From NCBI GenBank assembly GCA_044379485.1, contig JBIPOE010000015.1:1-64000 (forward strand): a stretch of 64,000 nt of DNA. The letters are read 5' to 3'. Below the pieces are notes generated by a model that was given only the letters and a program-made list of their open reading frames with translations, was not told the DNA's origin and searched no databases. Positions 47,475 to 56,996 of the stretch are shown piece by piece (position 1 is the first letter of the stretch; each line of letters begins with the position of its first letter). Source of the stretch: CAMDMI01 sp044379485 (GTDB lineage Bacteria; Bacteroidota; Bacteroidia; Cytophagales; Flexibacteraceae). A program made the position numbers and the translations under genes.

Positions 47475-48269
47475 TTAATAATATCTGGTTGTTATTTTCC
47501 AATATCGGATAAGCAGGAAGCCAACCAACATACCCCCAAGATGAGCAAAATGGGCAACATTGTCTCCAGGCACCTTTTCAACTGCTGAATATAATGCATA
47601 AATTCCATAAAACCCAACCATATATTTTGCTTTTATGGGTATGGGTGGGAAAAGTAGCATCATTTGCATATTTGGAAAGAGGTATCCAAATCCCATAATT
47701 ACCCCAAAAATTGCTCCGGAAGCCCCAACCATAGGTGAATTTATTCGCATGGTTACCAGGTTGTTAACAATTTGTTCCGCCTCTTGTTGATACTGAGGAT
47801 TTGAACTATTTCTGGCATAGTCATCGACAAAAACCAAATAGGCCTGATATACATTTTGATCATAACCTGAAAGGAATTGGGCAAATCCTTCGGCGGTTGG
47901 TCTTGCTAAAAAATCCTGTGCAGCGTTGATGAATGGATAGACTTCAAAAAAATGGATCGCACTGTAAATTAAGCCTGCGCCAAGTGCTGTTATCAAATAG
48001 AAAAGTATAAATCGCTTTTCACCAAGGGTTTGCTCTAAAATGGGGCCAAAAATTAAAAGGCCAAACATATTGGAAAACAGGTGAGACCAGCTGGCATGAA
48101 TTAAGGCGTAAGTTAAAATTTGAGTTGGGAAAAATTCAGGAGATAAAATATATCTCAGGCCAAACATTTCTATAAACGCAGAATGATTGGGCATTACAAA
48201 TTGTGGAATGAGGAACATAACCACATTGATAATGAGTAGATTTTTAACAATTGGGGTCAGGTTAAACAT
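47475..48269 (-). CDS. Rhomboid-family intramembrane protease (upstream copy)
   Basis: 264 residues. The serine motif is VGASGAIFGVIMGFGYLFP, the histidine motif is FAHLGGMLVGFLLIRYW, and the SHLFSNMFGLLIFG helix carries the conserved His/Asn. A charged lumen-side insert (about 105-160, with DFLARPTAEGFAQF and YQQEAEQIV) between early helices distinguishes it from its neighbour. The two genes are in tandem with a 1-base gap, suggesting coordinate production of a pair. Confidence 0.9.
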   Translation of the reverse strand: MFNLTPIVKNLLIINVVMFLIPQFVMPNHSAFIEMFGLRYILSPEFFPTQILTYALIHASWSHLFSNMFGLLIFGPILEQTLGEKRFILFYLITALGAGLIYSAIHFFEVYPFINAAQDFLARPTAEGFAQFLSGYDQNVYQAYLVFVDDYARNSSNPQYQQEAEQIVNNLVTMRINSPMVGASGAIFGVIMGFGYLFPNMQMMLLFPPIPIKAKYMVGFYGIYALYSAVEKVPGDNVAHFAHLGGMLVGFLLIRYWKITTRYY

Positions 48270-48415
48270 GGCTGCCCTAAACTAGCAAAGTGGTCAAAAT
48301 AGCAAAAGCTCAAAATTATTGAATAAGCAGGATAGAAAGGCTTTTTTTTTGATTTTTTTATTTACCAACCAAAAGCTCTTTTACCCTCAAAATGATTGTT
48401 TATGAAATTTAAAAG

Positions 48416-48907
48416 CTATTGAGTCTCTTCACGTTTCTTCCTCATATTCAAATTTTGCTTATCATATTTGGAGGGAACAATCAAAAAGCCAAAGGATTCG
48501 CAATCCTCTTTACCATGTTTTGCATGATGAATGTAGTGTGCATTAATCATTCTGTTTAAATAATTGGTTCTGCTTTTAGGCCTCCACTTTATTCTTTGGT
48601 GCACTATAAAATCATGGAAAACCAAATAGAAAAGGCCATATAAAAAAATGCCTAAGGCTACTGAAAACCAATATGGATCATTGAATGTAATGGCATACAT
48701 AGAAATGACAATGGATGGAATACTGAAAACAATACCAAAAAGGTCGTTCTTTTCAAGTACATCTTTGTGCACCGTATGATGTGATTTATGCCAGGTCCAA
48801 AGGAAGCCATGCATCACGTATTTGTGTGTAAACCAGGCCACAAATTCCCAAAACAGGAAAGTTGCAATGGTTATAACCGAACAAATAAGAAGGACTGAAA
48901 TACTCAT
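48416..48907 (-). CDS. crtZ: Beta-carotene hydroxylase-like (CrtZ) di-iron enzyme
   Basis: 163-residue membrane hydroxylase of the fatty acid hydroxylase superfamily that adds 3-hydroxyls to beta-carotene rings. The four histidine clusters are complete: HKYVMH (28-33), HKSHH (40-44), HDFIVH (about 118-123) and HYIHHAKH (about 143-150). Four hydrophobic segments fit the fold. Other carotenoid genes are not in the window, though a polyprenyl synthase lies at 26.7 kb. Its start is ATG at 48907. Confidence 0.9.
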   Translation of the reverse strand: MSISVLLICSVITIATFLFWEFVAWFTHKYVMHGFLWTWHKSHHTVHKDVLEKNDLFGIVFSIPSIVISMYAITFNDPYWFSVALGIFLYGLFYLVFHDFIVHQRIKWRPKSRTNYLNRMINAHYIHHAKHGKEDCESFGFLIVPSKYDKQNLNMRKKREETQ

Positions 48908-49060
48908 ACAAGTTAGAACTTCTTCGGGAGAAGAGATAATTTTTGCTTTAATAAAATTTACAACAAAAATCAGACCAGCAGGTTTTTATTCTTATTGCAT
49001 TTTAGAAGAAATTTGGACTAATTAGCTATTTTTTAGGAGTTTGTGAAATTGTTAATTCCT

Positions 49061-49741
49061 TTACCTGAACACATCCCTCAAAATGGAAAGCGAGTTTAAT
49101 TGACCCAATCCATCCATGTGTTTTTGAAAATAGGCAATTAATACGTCCAAAACAGCCCGTTTGGCAGAATTGCCAATGGGATGTAAAATTTGATTTTCCA
49201 AAGCCAGACTTTCAAAAAACAAATTGCCATCTTCCAAAGAAAACCACTTTTGATAGCTTTGTTTTTCAAAAAAATCAAGCCAGTTTTCTGGTGTAATTCC
49301 CAATGGTTGAAGCATTTGATAAACCAATTGGATATGGGCGGATTCAAATCCGGTTTTTTGTTTGTCAATGTTGATCACCCAATTCCAAATCAATTCAAAA
49401 AGTGGGCCGTTGGATTGACCTTCTCTAATTATTTTTGAAACCAATTCCGCAATAAAAATCGACATGGAAGATTTTATATGGTTAAAAGGCAAATCGACCA
49501 ATGGTACCGCTGGTTTAATTTCAACCAGGCGATGAAGGTCCTTTTTTTCATTAAAATATTGAACAATCTCTAAAAGCTGAAGTGGCTGGAAAAGTCCGGC
49601 TGGCATTTTGCTTTTGGGAGATCTAACTCCATTTACCACAAAGGATTGAAGACCAAACTGTTCCGTAAATAATCTGGCGATTATTGAAGTTTCCTTGTAA
49701 CGGATATAGCTAAGTGAGATGGCTTTGGTTTTTTGCAGCAT
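49061..49741 (-). CDS. recO: DNA repair protein RecO
   Basis: 226 residues. The N-terminal OB-fold is seen in KAISLSYIRYKETSIIARLFTEQFG and FVVNGVRSPKSK; a helical C-terminal domain follows. No zinc-finger cysteines are visible, as in many Bacteroidota RecO proteins. RecO helps load RecA in the RecFOR pathway. It lies 11 bases downstream of a response-regulator gene on the same strand. Confidence 0.88.
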   Translation of the reverse strand: MLQKTKAISLSYIRYKETSIIARLFTEQFGLQSFVVNGVRSPKSKMPAGLFQPLQLLEIVQYFNEKKDLHRLVEIKPAVPLVDLPFNHIKSSMSIFIAELVSKIIREGQSNGPLFELIWNWVINIDKQKTGFESAHIQLVYQMLQPLGITPENWLDFFEKQSYQKWFSLEDGNLFFESLALENQILHPIGNSAKRAVLDVLIAYFQKHMDGLGQLNSLSILRDVFR

Positions 49742-49752
49742 TGCGCCACAAA

Positions 49753-50175
49753 TCAGGCAACTTTTTGTCTTGTTTTATTCAATTCAAGCACAATTTCTTT
49801 AAATATTTCAGGATCTAATGGTTTGGTAAGATATCTCAAAAACCTGCCGGTGTTGATTATTTTATCGGTTTCAATGTTTTTTTCAAAACTAGAGAGAATC
49901 ACGACAGCTGGATTTTTACTTAAATTGGGTACTATTTTTTCCAAATCATACAAAAACATAATGCCACTGACGATTGGCATGTTTATGTCCAAAAGTATAA
50001 GGTCAGGGAGATTTTTTGAATCGTTTGCGTTTTTATTCAAGTAATCCTTCGCTGAGGCAGCAGAAGTGAAATCGACTATTTGGTAGGCAAGTTGCGTGCC
50101 TGTGATGATGGATCTGGAAATGAAATTATCAGTTTCATTGTCGTCAATCAACATTACGGATATGCTTTGGTTCAT
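49753..50175 (-). CDS. Single-domain response regulator (CheY-like)
   Basis: 140 residues consisting of a receiver domain only. The acidic pair is Asp11-Asp12, the phosphorylation site is Asp63 in LLLDINMP, the conserved Ser/Thr is Ser95 (ILSS) and the lysine is Lys118 (TKPL). No output domain is present, so it would signal by protein contact. No histidine kinase is adjacent. Confidence 0.9.
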   Translation of the reverse strand: MNQSISVMLIDDNETDNFISRSIITGTQLAYQIVDFTSAASAKDYLNKNANDSKNLPDLILLDINMPIVSGIMFLYDLEKIVPNLSKNPAVVILSSFEKNIETDKIINTGRFLRYLTKPLDPEIFKEIVLELNKTRQKVA

Positions 50176-50344
50176 AAATCGAGTGTAAATCAGAATTCAA
50201 AACTAAATGAATGAGATTTCGAAACAGTGCTTACAATTGGGTTTCAAATACCCTTGTAACTTTTTTAGCCTGGAGCGCTTAAAGTAAAACTTGATTTAAA
50301 AGGAAAAGAAATTTTGGGCGATTTAAAATTGGAATTGAAGTGTT

Positions 50345-50353
50345 TACTTTTGC
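50345..50353 (+). promoter_or_regulatory. -7 promoter element before the broken cellulase gene
   Basis: TACTTTTGC matches TAnnTTTGC. A TTTG at 50313 is 28 bases away, longer than the usual -33 to -7 spacing, so only the -7 box is claimed. Confidence 0.4.
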
Positions 50354-50390
50354 ATATTCAGGTTTGCAAAGGCAAGAATAACAATAAGAT

Positions 50391-51756
50391 ATGAAAATGC
50401 GAACTTCTTTAAAAGTATCATATTTGCAAGAAAGTGGAGCAAAAATTATGATTACAATCAAACCCAAAATTCAGATTTATTTTTTTCAGGTTTTCGCTTT
50501 ATTGTTCTTCCTGGAAGGTTTTGCTCAAAACCACATTCAAGTCCAGGGGAAAAATATTATCGGGCCTTGTGGAGATACGATCTTGTTGCGTGGAATAAAC
50601 TATGCACCGTACAATTGGGGCTGGTCTCCTGATCAACTCAGAATATCTGAATTGGTTAAAATCAAAGCAAATTGTTTTCATTTGGAATAAAATTGGCCAA
50701 AATGGAACGCCGGCCAGTACCTATTCTAACCTGGTTTTGCTCGATTCAGCCATTGCTCAGGCAATAAAAAATGGATTGATCCCAATAATTGAATTGCATG
50801 ACCAAACCTGTCAAAATTTTCCTTCTGCATTAATAAATCTTGCAAATTGGTTTGTTCAGCCCGCTGTTATTCAGATTATTAACCGGTACAAACACAGCAT
50901 TATTTTAAATATTGCAAACGAAGCCATACATGTAAATTGGACCAGTAATCCAGGCCTGGCAAAAACAACTTTTCAAAATACGTATTCCACAATCGTAAAC
51001 ACTCTGAGGTCTGCTGGTATTTCTGTTCCTATTATGATTGACGGCCCCTAGTGTGGTACAAATCTAGATGTTTTGGCATCAGTTGGACCAGCCCTATTAT
51101 TGGCAGATCCGGCACAAAATCTTATTTTTAGTGCCCATGCGTATTGGTATAGTTATGCAGGAAATGAATCCAGTCAAATGGAAGCGAAAATCAACAATGC
51201 AGTTTTATCCAATATTGCTTTTGTTTTTGGTGAACTCGCTTATCTTCAGGATGATGCAAGTATGTGTCAATATACATTGAATTACAAGGCTTTACTACGA
51301 ATTTGTAAACGAAGAAAACCAGGTTGGCTGGCCTGGAGCTGGGATAATGATGGCTGTGCCGCCAGGCAGGTTACTAGTTCTGGAAATTTTTCCGGCTTAA
51401 GTGCTTACGGTCAGGTAATTGTAAATGATTTGGAATTTGGTTTGGCAAAAGACTCGGTTCCCAAAAGTAAGTTTTTAAAACCAGGAGGCTGTTTAATTTC
51501 AAAAAGGCAAAGGGAAATAAACTCGCAAAAATTTCACGTTTTTCCCAATCCCTGCCATGGTAAAATTCAAATGACGTCATTAAGAAAAGTTGAAAATATT
51601 GAAGTAATTTCAATTCTTGGGGAAACAATTCAGAATTTGAAAAATCAAGATAATAGATTTGAAAATCAGGAAGTTACAATTGGTTCAAAACCAGGAATAT
51701 ATTGGCTACGGGTTAACCAAAAGTATTTGTACAAAATTGTAAACCTGGGTTTTTAA
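50391..51756 (+). pseudogene. GH5-family cellulase-like T9SS cargo, frameshifted and with a stop
   Basis: The first part encodes a signal peptide (FQVFALLFFLEGFAQ, perhaps starting at ATG 50448) and the GH5 opening LLRGINYAPYNWGW. Near 50675-50685 the reading phase changes; the second phase runs through the acid/base glutamate in ILNIANEAIHVNW. It hits TAG at 51049-51051 between IDGP and CGTNLDVL. The same phase resumes with the nucleophile in FVFGELAYLQDD, then WLAWSWDNDGC, and ends with a type IX sorting domain (VFPNPCHGKIQM, GIYWLRV). With one frameshift and one nonsense codon it is non-functional unless these are errors. Its end overlaps the convergent psuG end by 4 bases. Confidence 0.82.
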
Positions 51757-52682
51757 GACTGATTCTGATTAAGTAAACTCAAACTTTTTGCAATTTCGGT
51801 TCCCAGTTTTGCATTGTTTTTAACCAAGGCAATGTTTGCATCCAAACTTTCTCCTTTGGTTTGGCCGGCAATGGTTTTTAGTAAAAAAGGCGTTACTTCT
51901 TTTCCTTTTATGCCTTGTTTTTGAGCAGATGAAAGAGCCTCCAAAATGAAGGATTCGATTTTGTCATTTCCTACCTCAAACTCATTTGGAATTGGATTTG
52001 CAATTAAAACAGATCCATTCAAACCTATGTCCCATTTGGTTTTCAACAAACCGGCAATTGAAGTTGGGTCATCTAATCGCAAAGGCGTTTGAAATCCACT
52101 TTTTCGGGAATAGAAACTTGGAAATTCATCCTGACCAAAAGTAACAACCGGAATTCCAAGGGTTTCCAGATATTCAAGTGTTAAACCAATATCCAGAATA
52201 GATTTTACACCTGCAGAAACCACAGCTACATTAGTTTTGCCCATTTCGGTGAGGTCAGCAGAAATGTCCATGGTTTTTTCCGCCCCTCTATGCACACCAC
52301 CGATTCCACCAGTTACAAATACCTGAATGCCAGCCAGGTAAGCAATTCGCATTGTAGCAGCAACGGTAGTGGCACCAATTAATTTTTGAGATAAAACATA
52401 AGGCATATCTCTCAAACTAACCTTCCATACATTGGGTGAGTTGGCCAGTTTTTCGAGTTGATCAGCGTCCAAACCCACACACATTTTACCATCTAAAATG
52501 GCAATAGTTGCAGGAATAGCCCCGTTTTCTCTGATAACGGCCTCGACTTCCAATGCCGTTTTAACGTTTTGGGGATAGGGCATTCCATGAGAAATAATTG
52601 TTGATTCCAAGGCAACAACTGGCTTACCTTTTTCAATGGCTTCCTTTATTTCAGGATGGATTTGTATAAAATACTGATTCAA
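51753..52682 (-). CDS. psuG: Pseudouridine-5'-phosphate glycosidase
   Basis: 309 residues. PsuG cleaves pseudouridine 5'-phosphate to uracil and ribose 5-phosphate (reversibly). Conserved segments are VVALESTIISHGMPYPQN, IAILDGKMCVGL, GATTVAATMRIA and VTGGIGGVHRGAE, the last being the family hallmark near 125-137, plus VVSAGVKSILDIG. The usual partner kinase PsuK is not adjacent. It lies 22 bases downstream of carB on the same strand. Confidence 0.93.
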   Translation of the reverse strand: MNQYFIQIHPEIKEAIEKGKPVVALESTIISHGMPYPQNVKTALEVEAVIRENGAIPATIAILDGKMCVGLDADQLEKLANSPNVWKVSLRDMPYVLSQKLIGATTVAATMRIAYLAGIQVFVTGGIGGVHRGAEKTMDISADLTEMGKTNVAVVSAGVKSILDIGLTLEYLETLGIPVVTFGQDEFPSFYSRKSGFQTPLRLDDPTSIAGLLKTKWDIGLNGSVLIANPIPNEFEVGNDKIESFILEALSSAQKQGIKGKEVTPFLLKTIAGQTKGESLDANIALVKNNAKLGTEIAKSLSLLNQNQS

Positions 52683-52704
52683 AGCGAGTTTATTTTAAAA
52701 ATGG

Positions 52705-55521
52705 TTATCTACTCAAATACAAATTCCTTTCCGCATAAATCTTTCTGAAATAGTCATCATACAGATCATCAATGAAATAGATTGACTCGCCTGTTGACTT
52801 CATTTCTGGTCCTAATTCTTTGTTCACATCCGGAAACTTGGAAAAGGAGAAAACCGGAACTTTGATGGCGTATCCTTTTTTCTTTGGTTGGAAGTTGAAA
52901 TCTTTTACCTTCTTTACACCAAGCATTACCTTGGTTGCATAATTTACGTACGGTTCCTGATAGGCTTTGCAAATAAATGGAACGGTTCGGCTGGCTCTTG
53001 GGTTTGCCTCTATTACATACACAATTTCATTTTTAATGGCAAACTGAATATTGATTAATCCCTTAGTTTTCAGTGCCAAAGCAATTTTTTTCGTATAAGC
53101 TTCAATTTGTTGAATTACTGCCTCACTCAAGTCGAATGTTGGCAGTAAGGCATAGGAATCTCCGGAATGAATTCCTGCAGGTTCTATATGTTCCATAATT
53201 CCAATGATATAAACGTCCTCTCCATCACATATCGCATCTGCCTCCGCCTCAATAGCATTTTCCAGAAAGTGATCCACCAGAATTTTGTTGTCCGGCATAT
53301 CAGATAGGATTTTAATCACATGGCTTTCAAGCTCTTCCTCATTGATGACAATTTTCATGCTTTGACCGCCAAGGACATAGGACGGTCTTACCAAAAGGGG
53401 AAATCCTAATTTTTTAGAAAGCTCAATGGCCGCTTCAGCATCCTGAACAGCTCCGAAATCTGGATACGGAATATTATTTTCCTTTAATAGTGTGGAAAAA
53501 CTTCCCCGGTCTTCTGCCAAATCCAAGGCTTCATAACTGGTTCCCAAAATAGGAATGCCATAACGGCTTAGCTTTTCGGCAATTTTCAATGCTGTTTGAC
53601 CGCCCAATTGCACAATTACGCCAACAGGTTTTTCAAGTTGAATGATGTCATAAATGTGTTCCCAAAAGACTGGTTCAAAATACAGCTTATCCGAAATGTC
53701 AGGATCTGTAGAAACGGTTTCCGGGTTGCAATTGATCATAATTGTTTCAAATCCAGCCTCTTTAGCCGCAATTACTCCATGCACACATGAGTAATCAAAT
53801 TCTATACCCTGGCCAATCCGGTTTGGGCCTGACCCTAAAATAACCACTTTTGGTTTTTCTGAAACTTTGCTTTCGTTTTCCTCCCCAAATGTGGAATAAA
53901 AATAAGGCGTTTTGGCTTCAAACTCAGCCGCACAGCTATCCACCATTTTATAAGTTCGTTGAATGCCTAAATCCTGACGTTTTTTGTAAACCTCTGATTC
54001 AAGGCATTTTAATAAATGGGCAATTTGCCTGTCCGCATATCCTTTTTTCTTGGCTTCCAGTAACAATGGCTTTTCAATGGTATCCACAGAATGCCTTTCA
54101 ATTTCTTTTTCAAGGTGAATCAGTTCTTCAATCTGATGCAAAAACCATTTGTCAATTTTGGTTAGTTTCTGAATGGTTCGAAGTGGGATTCCGAGTTTGA
54201 ACGCATCATAAATATGAAACAAACGGTTCCAGCTTGGCTTTTCCAGACTTTCCAGAATTTGTTTCTGGTCCCTAAGTTCGCGGCCATCAGCACCTAAGCC
54301 ATTTCTTTTAACTTCAAGCGATTGACATGCCTTTTGTAATGCTTCCTGGAAATTGGCCCCAATGCCCATTACTTCACCTACAGCTTTCATTTGAAGGCCC
54401 AGTTCACGGTTAGCACCTTTAAATTTATCAAAGTTCCATCTGGGGATTTTTACAATGACATAATCCAATGAAGGTTCAAAAAATGCGGATGTGCTTTTGG
54501 TAATCTGATTTTTTAATTCATCCAAACGGTAGCCAATGGCGAGTTTTGCGGCAATCTTAGCAATGGGATAACCCGTTGCTTTAGAGGCTAATGCAGATGA
54601 TCTTGAAACCCTTGGATTAATTTCTATACCTACAATCTGGCTTTGATCCTCTGGATTTACTGCAAACTGGACATTACATCCGCCTGCAAAATTGCCAATG
54701 CCATTCATCATTTTGATGGCCAAATCACGCATGTGTTGATACACCGTGTCGGGCAAAGTCATAGCTGGTGCAACGGTTATGCTATCTCCTGTATGTATGC
54801 CCATTGGATCGAAATTTTCTATCGAACAAATGATGACCACGTTTCCATCTTTATCCCGCAAAAGCTCCAATTCATATTCCTTCCAGCCACTAATGCTTTG
54901 TTCTACAAGTACTTCATGAATTGGTGAAACGTGGAGTGCATATTGCAGCATGGATTCAAACTGATCTGCAGATTCAACGATTCCCCCACCGGTACCACCA
55001 AGGGTAAATGATGGGCGAAGAACAAGTGGAAACCCAATTTTCTGGGCAATTTCTTTTCCCTCTAAAAAAGATCTGGCGGTGGAGCCTTTGCAAACCAAAA
55101 CATCCAGCTCCAGCATTTTTTTACGGAAAAGTTCACGGTCCTCAGTTGTTTCAATGGCCTTAATGTCAACACCAATCATACGAACACCGTACTTTTTCCA
55201 AAGCCCGGCATTTTCACAATCGATTGCCAAATTGAGAGCAGTTTGGCCACCCATGGTTGGCAACACTGCATCTATCTTGTGCTCCTGAAGGATCTTTTCC
55301 ACATAGCTTTTCTCCAATGGCCAGAGATACACATGGTCTGCAGTGACAGGATCTGTCATTACAGTTGCTGGGTTGGAATTGATAAGCACTACTTCAATTC
55401 CTTCATCTTTGAGCGATCTTGCGGCCTGAGAACCAGCATAGTCAAATTCACAGGCCTGGCCAATAACAATAGGGCCCGAACCTATTATGAGGACCTTGCG
55501 AATAGAAGTATCTTTTGACAT
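52705..55521 (-). CDS. carB: Carbamoyl-phosphate synthase large subunit (short form)
   Basis: Makes carbamoyl phosphate for pyrimidines and arginine. The 938-residue protein has two homologous ATP-grasp halves, with LIIGSGPIVIGQACEFDYAG and VILGSGPNRIGQGIEFDYSC beginning each, and paired IEINPRVSR/IEANPRASR metal-site motifs. It ends after FRKIYAERNLYLSR; the C-terminal MGS-like allosteric domain of about 130 residues found in the 1073-residue E. coli protein is absent. Such short forms are usual in several Bacteroidota, so it is probably complete. carA is not in the window. Confidence 0.94.
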   Translation of the reverse strand: MSKDTSIRKVLIIGSGPIVIGQACEFDYAGSQAARSLKDEGIEVVLINSNPATVMTDPVTADHVYLWPLEKSYVEKILQEHKIDAVLPTMGGQTALNLAIDCENAGLWKKYGVRMIGVDIKAIETTEDRELFRKKMLELDVLVCKGSTARSFLEGKEIAQKIGFPLVLRPSFTLGGTGGGIVESADQFESMLQYALHVSPIHEVLVEQSISGWKEYELELLRDKDGNVVIICSIENFDPMGIHTGDSITVAPAMTLPDTVYQHMRDLAIKMMNGIGNFAGGCNVQFAVNPEDQSQIVGIEINPRVSRSSALASKATGYPIAKIAAKLAIGYRLDELKNQITKSTSAFFEPSLDYVIVKIPRWNFDKFKGANRELGLQMKAVGEVMGIGANFQEALQKACQSLEVKRNGLGADGRELRDQKQILESLEKPSWNRLFHIYDAFKLGIPLRTIQKLTKIDKWFLHQIEELIHLEKEIERHSVDTIEKPLLLEAKKKGYADRQIAHLLKCLESEVYKKRQDLGIQRTYKMVDSCAAEFEAKTPYFYSTFGEENESKVSEKPKVVILGSGPNRIGQGIEFDYSCVHGVIAAKEAGFETIMINCNPETVSTDPDISDKLYFEPVFWEHIYDIIQLEKPVGVIVQLGGQTALKIAEKLSRYGIPILGTSYEALDLAEDRGSFSTLLKENNIPYPDFGAVQDAEAAIELSKKLGFPLLVRPSYVLGGQSMKIVINEEELESHVIKILSDMPDNKILVDHFLENAIEAEADAICDGEDVYIIGIMEHIEPAGIHSGDSYALLPTFDLSEAVIQQIEAYTKKIALALKTKGLINIQFAIKNEIVYVIEANPRASRTVPFICKAYQEPYVNYATKVMLGVKKVKDFNFQPKKKGYAIKVPVFSFSKFPDVNKELGPEMKSTGESIYFIDDLYDDYFRKIYAERNLYLSR

Positions 55522-55808
55522 TAAAATTGTGGAGATTTGGGCAGCAAAACTAGGGAAATTGCTTGGTTTGGCATTTGTGATTTTTTCAGTTTTAAATGAT
55601 TTTCTATCCTTTTCACACGTAATTTAATTCAATTGGGAAAATTGAATTTTAAATCCAGTATTCAATTTAACAATACAAAAATGGTTTTTTGATTTTGGTT
55701 GGTTTGGAATTAATATGCTGAATTTCATATATATATAAATTGACAGAAGGTCGTAACTGGAATTTTGTTCTAGGATAAATTGTCTTTTTTTTGCTTGAAT
55801 TGGTTTGA

Positions 55809-55831
55809 AAAATTACCTAAAAGGTAATTTT
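55809..55831. promoter_or_regulatory. Operator-like perfect inverted repeat
   Basis: AAAATTACCT (55809-55818) and AGGTAATTTT (55822-55831) are exact reverse complements separated by AAA. The palindrome lies immediately upstream of the -7 element of the downstream lipoprotein/DUF5723 pair, where a bound repressor would block polymerase. Not followed by a T run as for a terminator. Confidence 0.55.
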
Positions 55832-55835
55832 AACC

Positions 55836-55844
55836 TACTTTTGC
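55836..55844 (+). promoter_or_regulatory. -7 promoter element of the lipoprotein/DUF5723 pair
   Basis: TACTTTTGC matches TAnnTTTGC, about 45 bases before the ATG at 55889, with the palindrome 5 bases upstream. Confidence 0.5.
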
Positions 55845-55888
55845 CCTGTATTTTAATTTTTTAATAAAATCTTAATTTTAAAAATCTC

Positions 55889-56995
55889 ATGAGGGTATTA
55901 AAGACCTTTGCCTTTCTAGCCATTGCCAAACTCATTTCGGGTTGTGGATTGGCAGACATCTCCAGTGGAGAGTTCAAGGACCAAAAATCAAATTGGATAT
56001 TGCCAATTGTCAATTCTCAGATTTCAGTTGAATCTATCAGCCAATTGGCTGATTTGAATTTTGAAAGAGAGGTTGCAATTGCAGATATTCCATTTGAGCT
56101 TCAAGTTGCTCCAGGATTGCAAATTCCAAAGTATGATACAACAAGGAAATTTGAAATTGGTCCCTTATCTTTAGAAGAAGATAGTAACTACTATGTAAAG
56201 GCAAAAAGTGATACAGCAGTATTAAGGGCAATTATTTACAACAATTTCCCATTTGACTTAGGTGTAGGAACGATCATCGAAATTTATAATCGAAACAAAT
56301 TTGATGGAGAAACTACTCCAAAAATGATTTACAGAAAAAAGCTTACAAAAGCTATTAAAGCTAAAGGAGTTGATTCGTTGGAAATAAAAGAAAATTCTTT
56401 GCTGGGATGGATAGATAATGATTTTGATATATACCTTAAAAATTTCTCTACTCCTGGAGCATCATCAAATTCTGGATTTGACAAACCAATGAAAATAGTT
56501 TTTAAATTGATTGTACTCAAAATCAATACAGTTGAGTTGGTTCAAGGGAAAAAATACAACCTGGAGGACGAATCAGAATTAAGACTGGATGAAGGCGGTG
56601 ATCTAGGTGTGGATTTTGCAAAATACAATTTGTTTATCAGAAATGGTTTTCCTGCGACCTACAATCTTCAGGCGTATTTCCTTGATTCATTGAAACAAAA
56701 AGTTGATTCACTCATTAAAGGAGATACCAAAATTTTGTCTCCCGATATTGATTGGAAAGAAAAAGCAAGCACAGTTATTACCTCAAGCGTAAAGGAAAGG
56801 ACCTTTTCAACTGATTGGTCTGAGGCCAGATATGTTACACTTAAAAGGACAGTGAGGTATTTAAAGACTGAGGCCAGTTTTCAGACTTCCTCAAAATCAG
56901 GGAATAATTCAGTTATCAACCTGATCCATGATAACAAAATTGGTGTTACCTTAACTGGTAAATTCACTGTAAATTATGATCTCAATAAAGACTAA
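55889..56995 (+). CDS. Putative surface lipoprotein, function unknown
   Basis: 368 residues with an N-terminal signal ending in KLISGCG, a plausible lipobox (Cys19). The remainder is beta-rich with alternating short strands, such as VLRAIIYNNFPFDLGVGTIIEIYN and KIVFKLIVLKINTVELVQG segments, and no catalytic motif. It ends one base before the ATG of the DUF5723-like gene, so the two are co-transcribed and probably work together at the outer membrane. Confidence 0.65.
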   Translation: MRVLKTFAFLAIAKLISGCGLADISSGEFKDQKSNWILPIVNSQISVESISQLADLNFEREVAIADIPFELQVAPGLQIPKYDTTRKFEIGPLSLEEDSNYYVKAKSDTAVLRAIIYNNFPFDLGVGTIIEIYNRNKFDGETTPKMIYRKKLTKAIKAKGVDSLEIKENSLLGWIDNDFDIYLKNFSTPGASSNSGFDKPMKIVFKLIVLKINTVELVQGKKYNLEDESELRLDEGGDLGVDFAKYNLFIRNGFPATYNLQAYFLDSLKQKVDSLIKGDTKILSPDIDWKEKASTVITSSVKERTFSTDWSEARYVTLKRTVRYLKTEASFQTSSKSGNNSVINLIHDNKIGVTLTGKFTVNYDLNKD

Positions 56996-56996
56996 T

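Larger units (their letters stand above)
55522..55888. other. Intergenic region between divergent carB and lipoprotein genes
   Basis: AT-rich, with a CATATATATATAAAT run near 55727. It holds the operator-like palindrome and -7 element annotated separately; otherwise nothing is recognised. Confidence 0.5.

Noticed and set aside
52705..55521. Truncated carB
   Set aside because: The missing C-terminal regulatory domain is also absent in complete CarB proteins of several Bacteroidota; no sign of a broken end.
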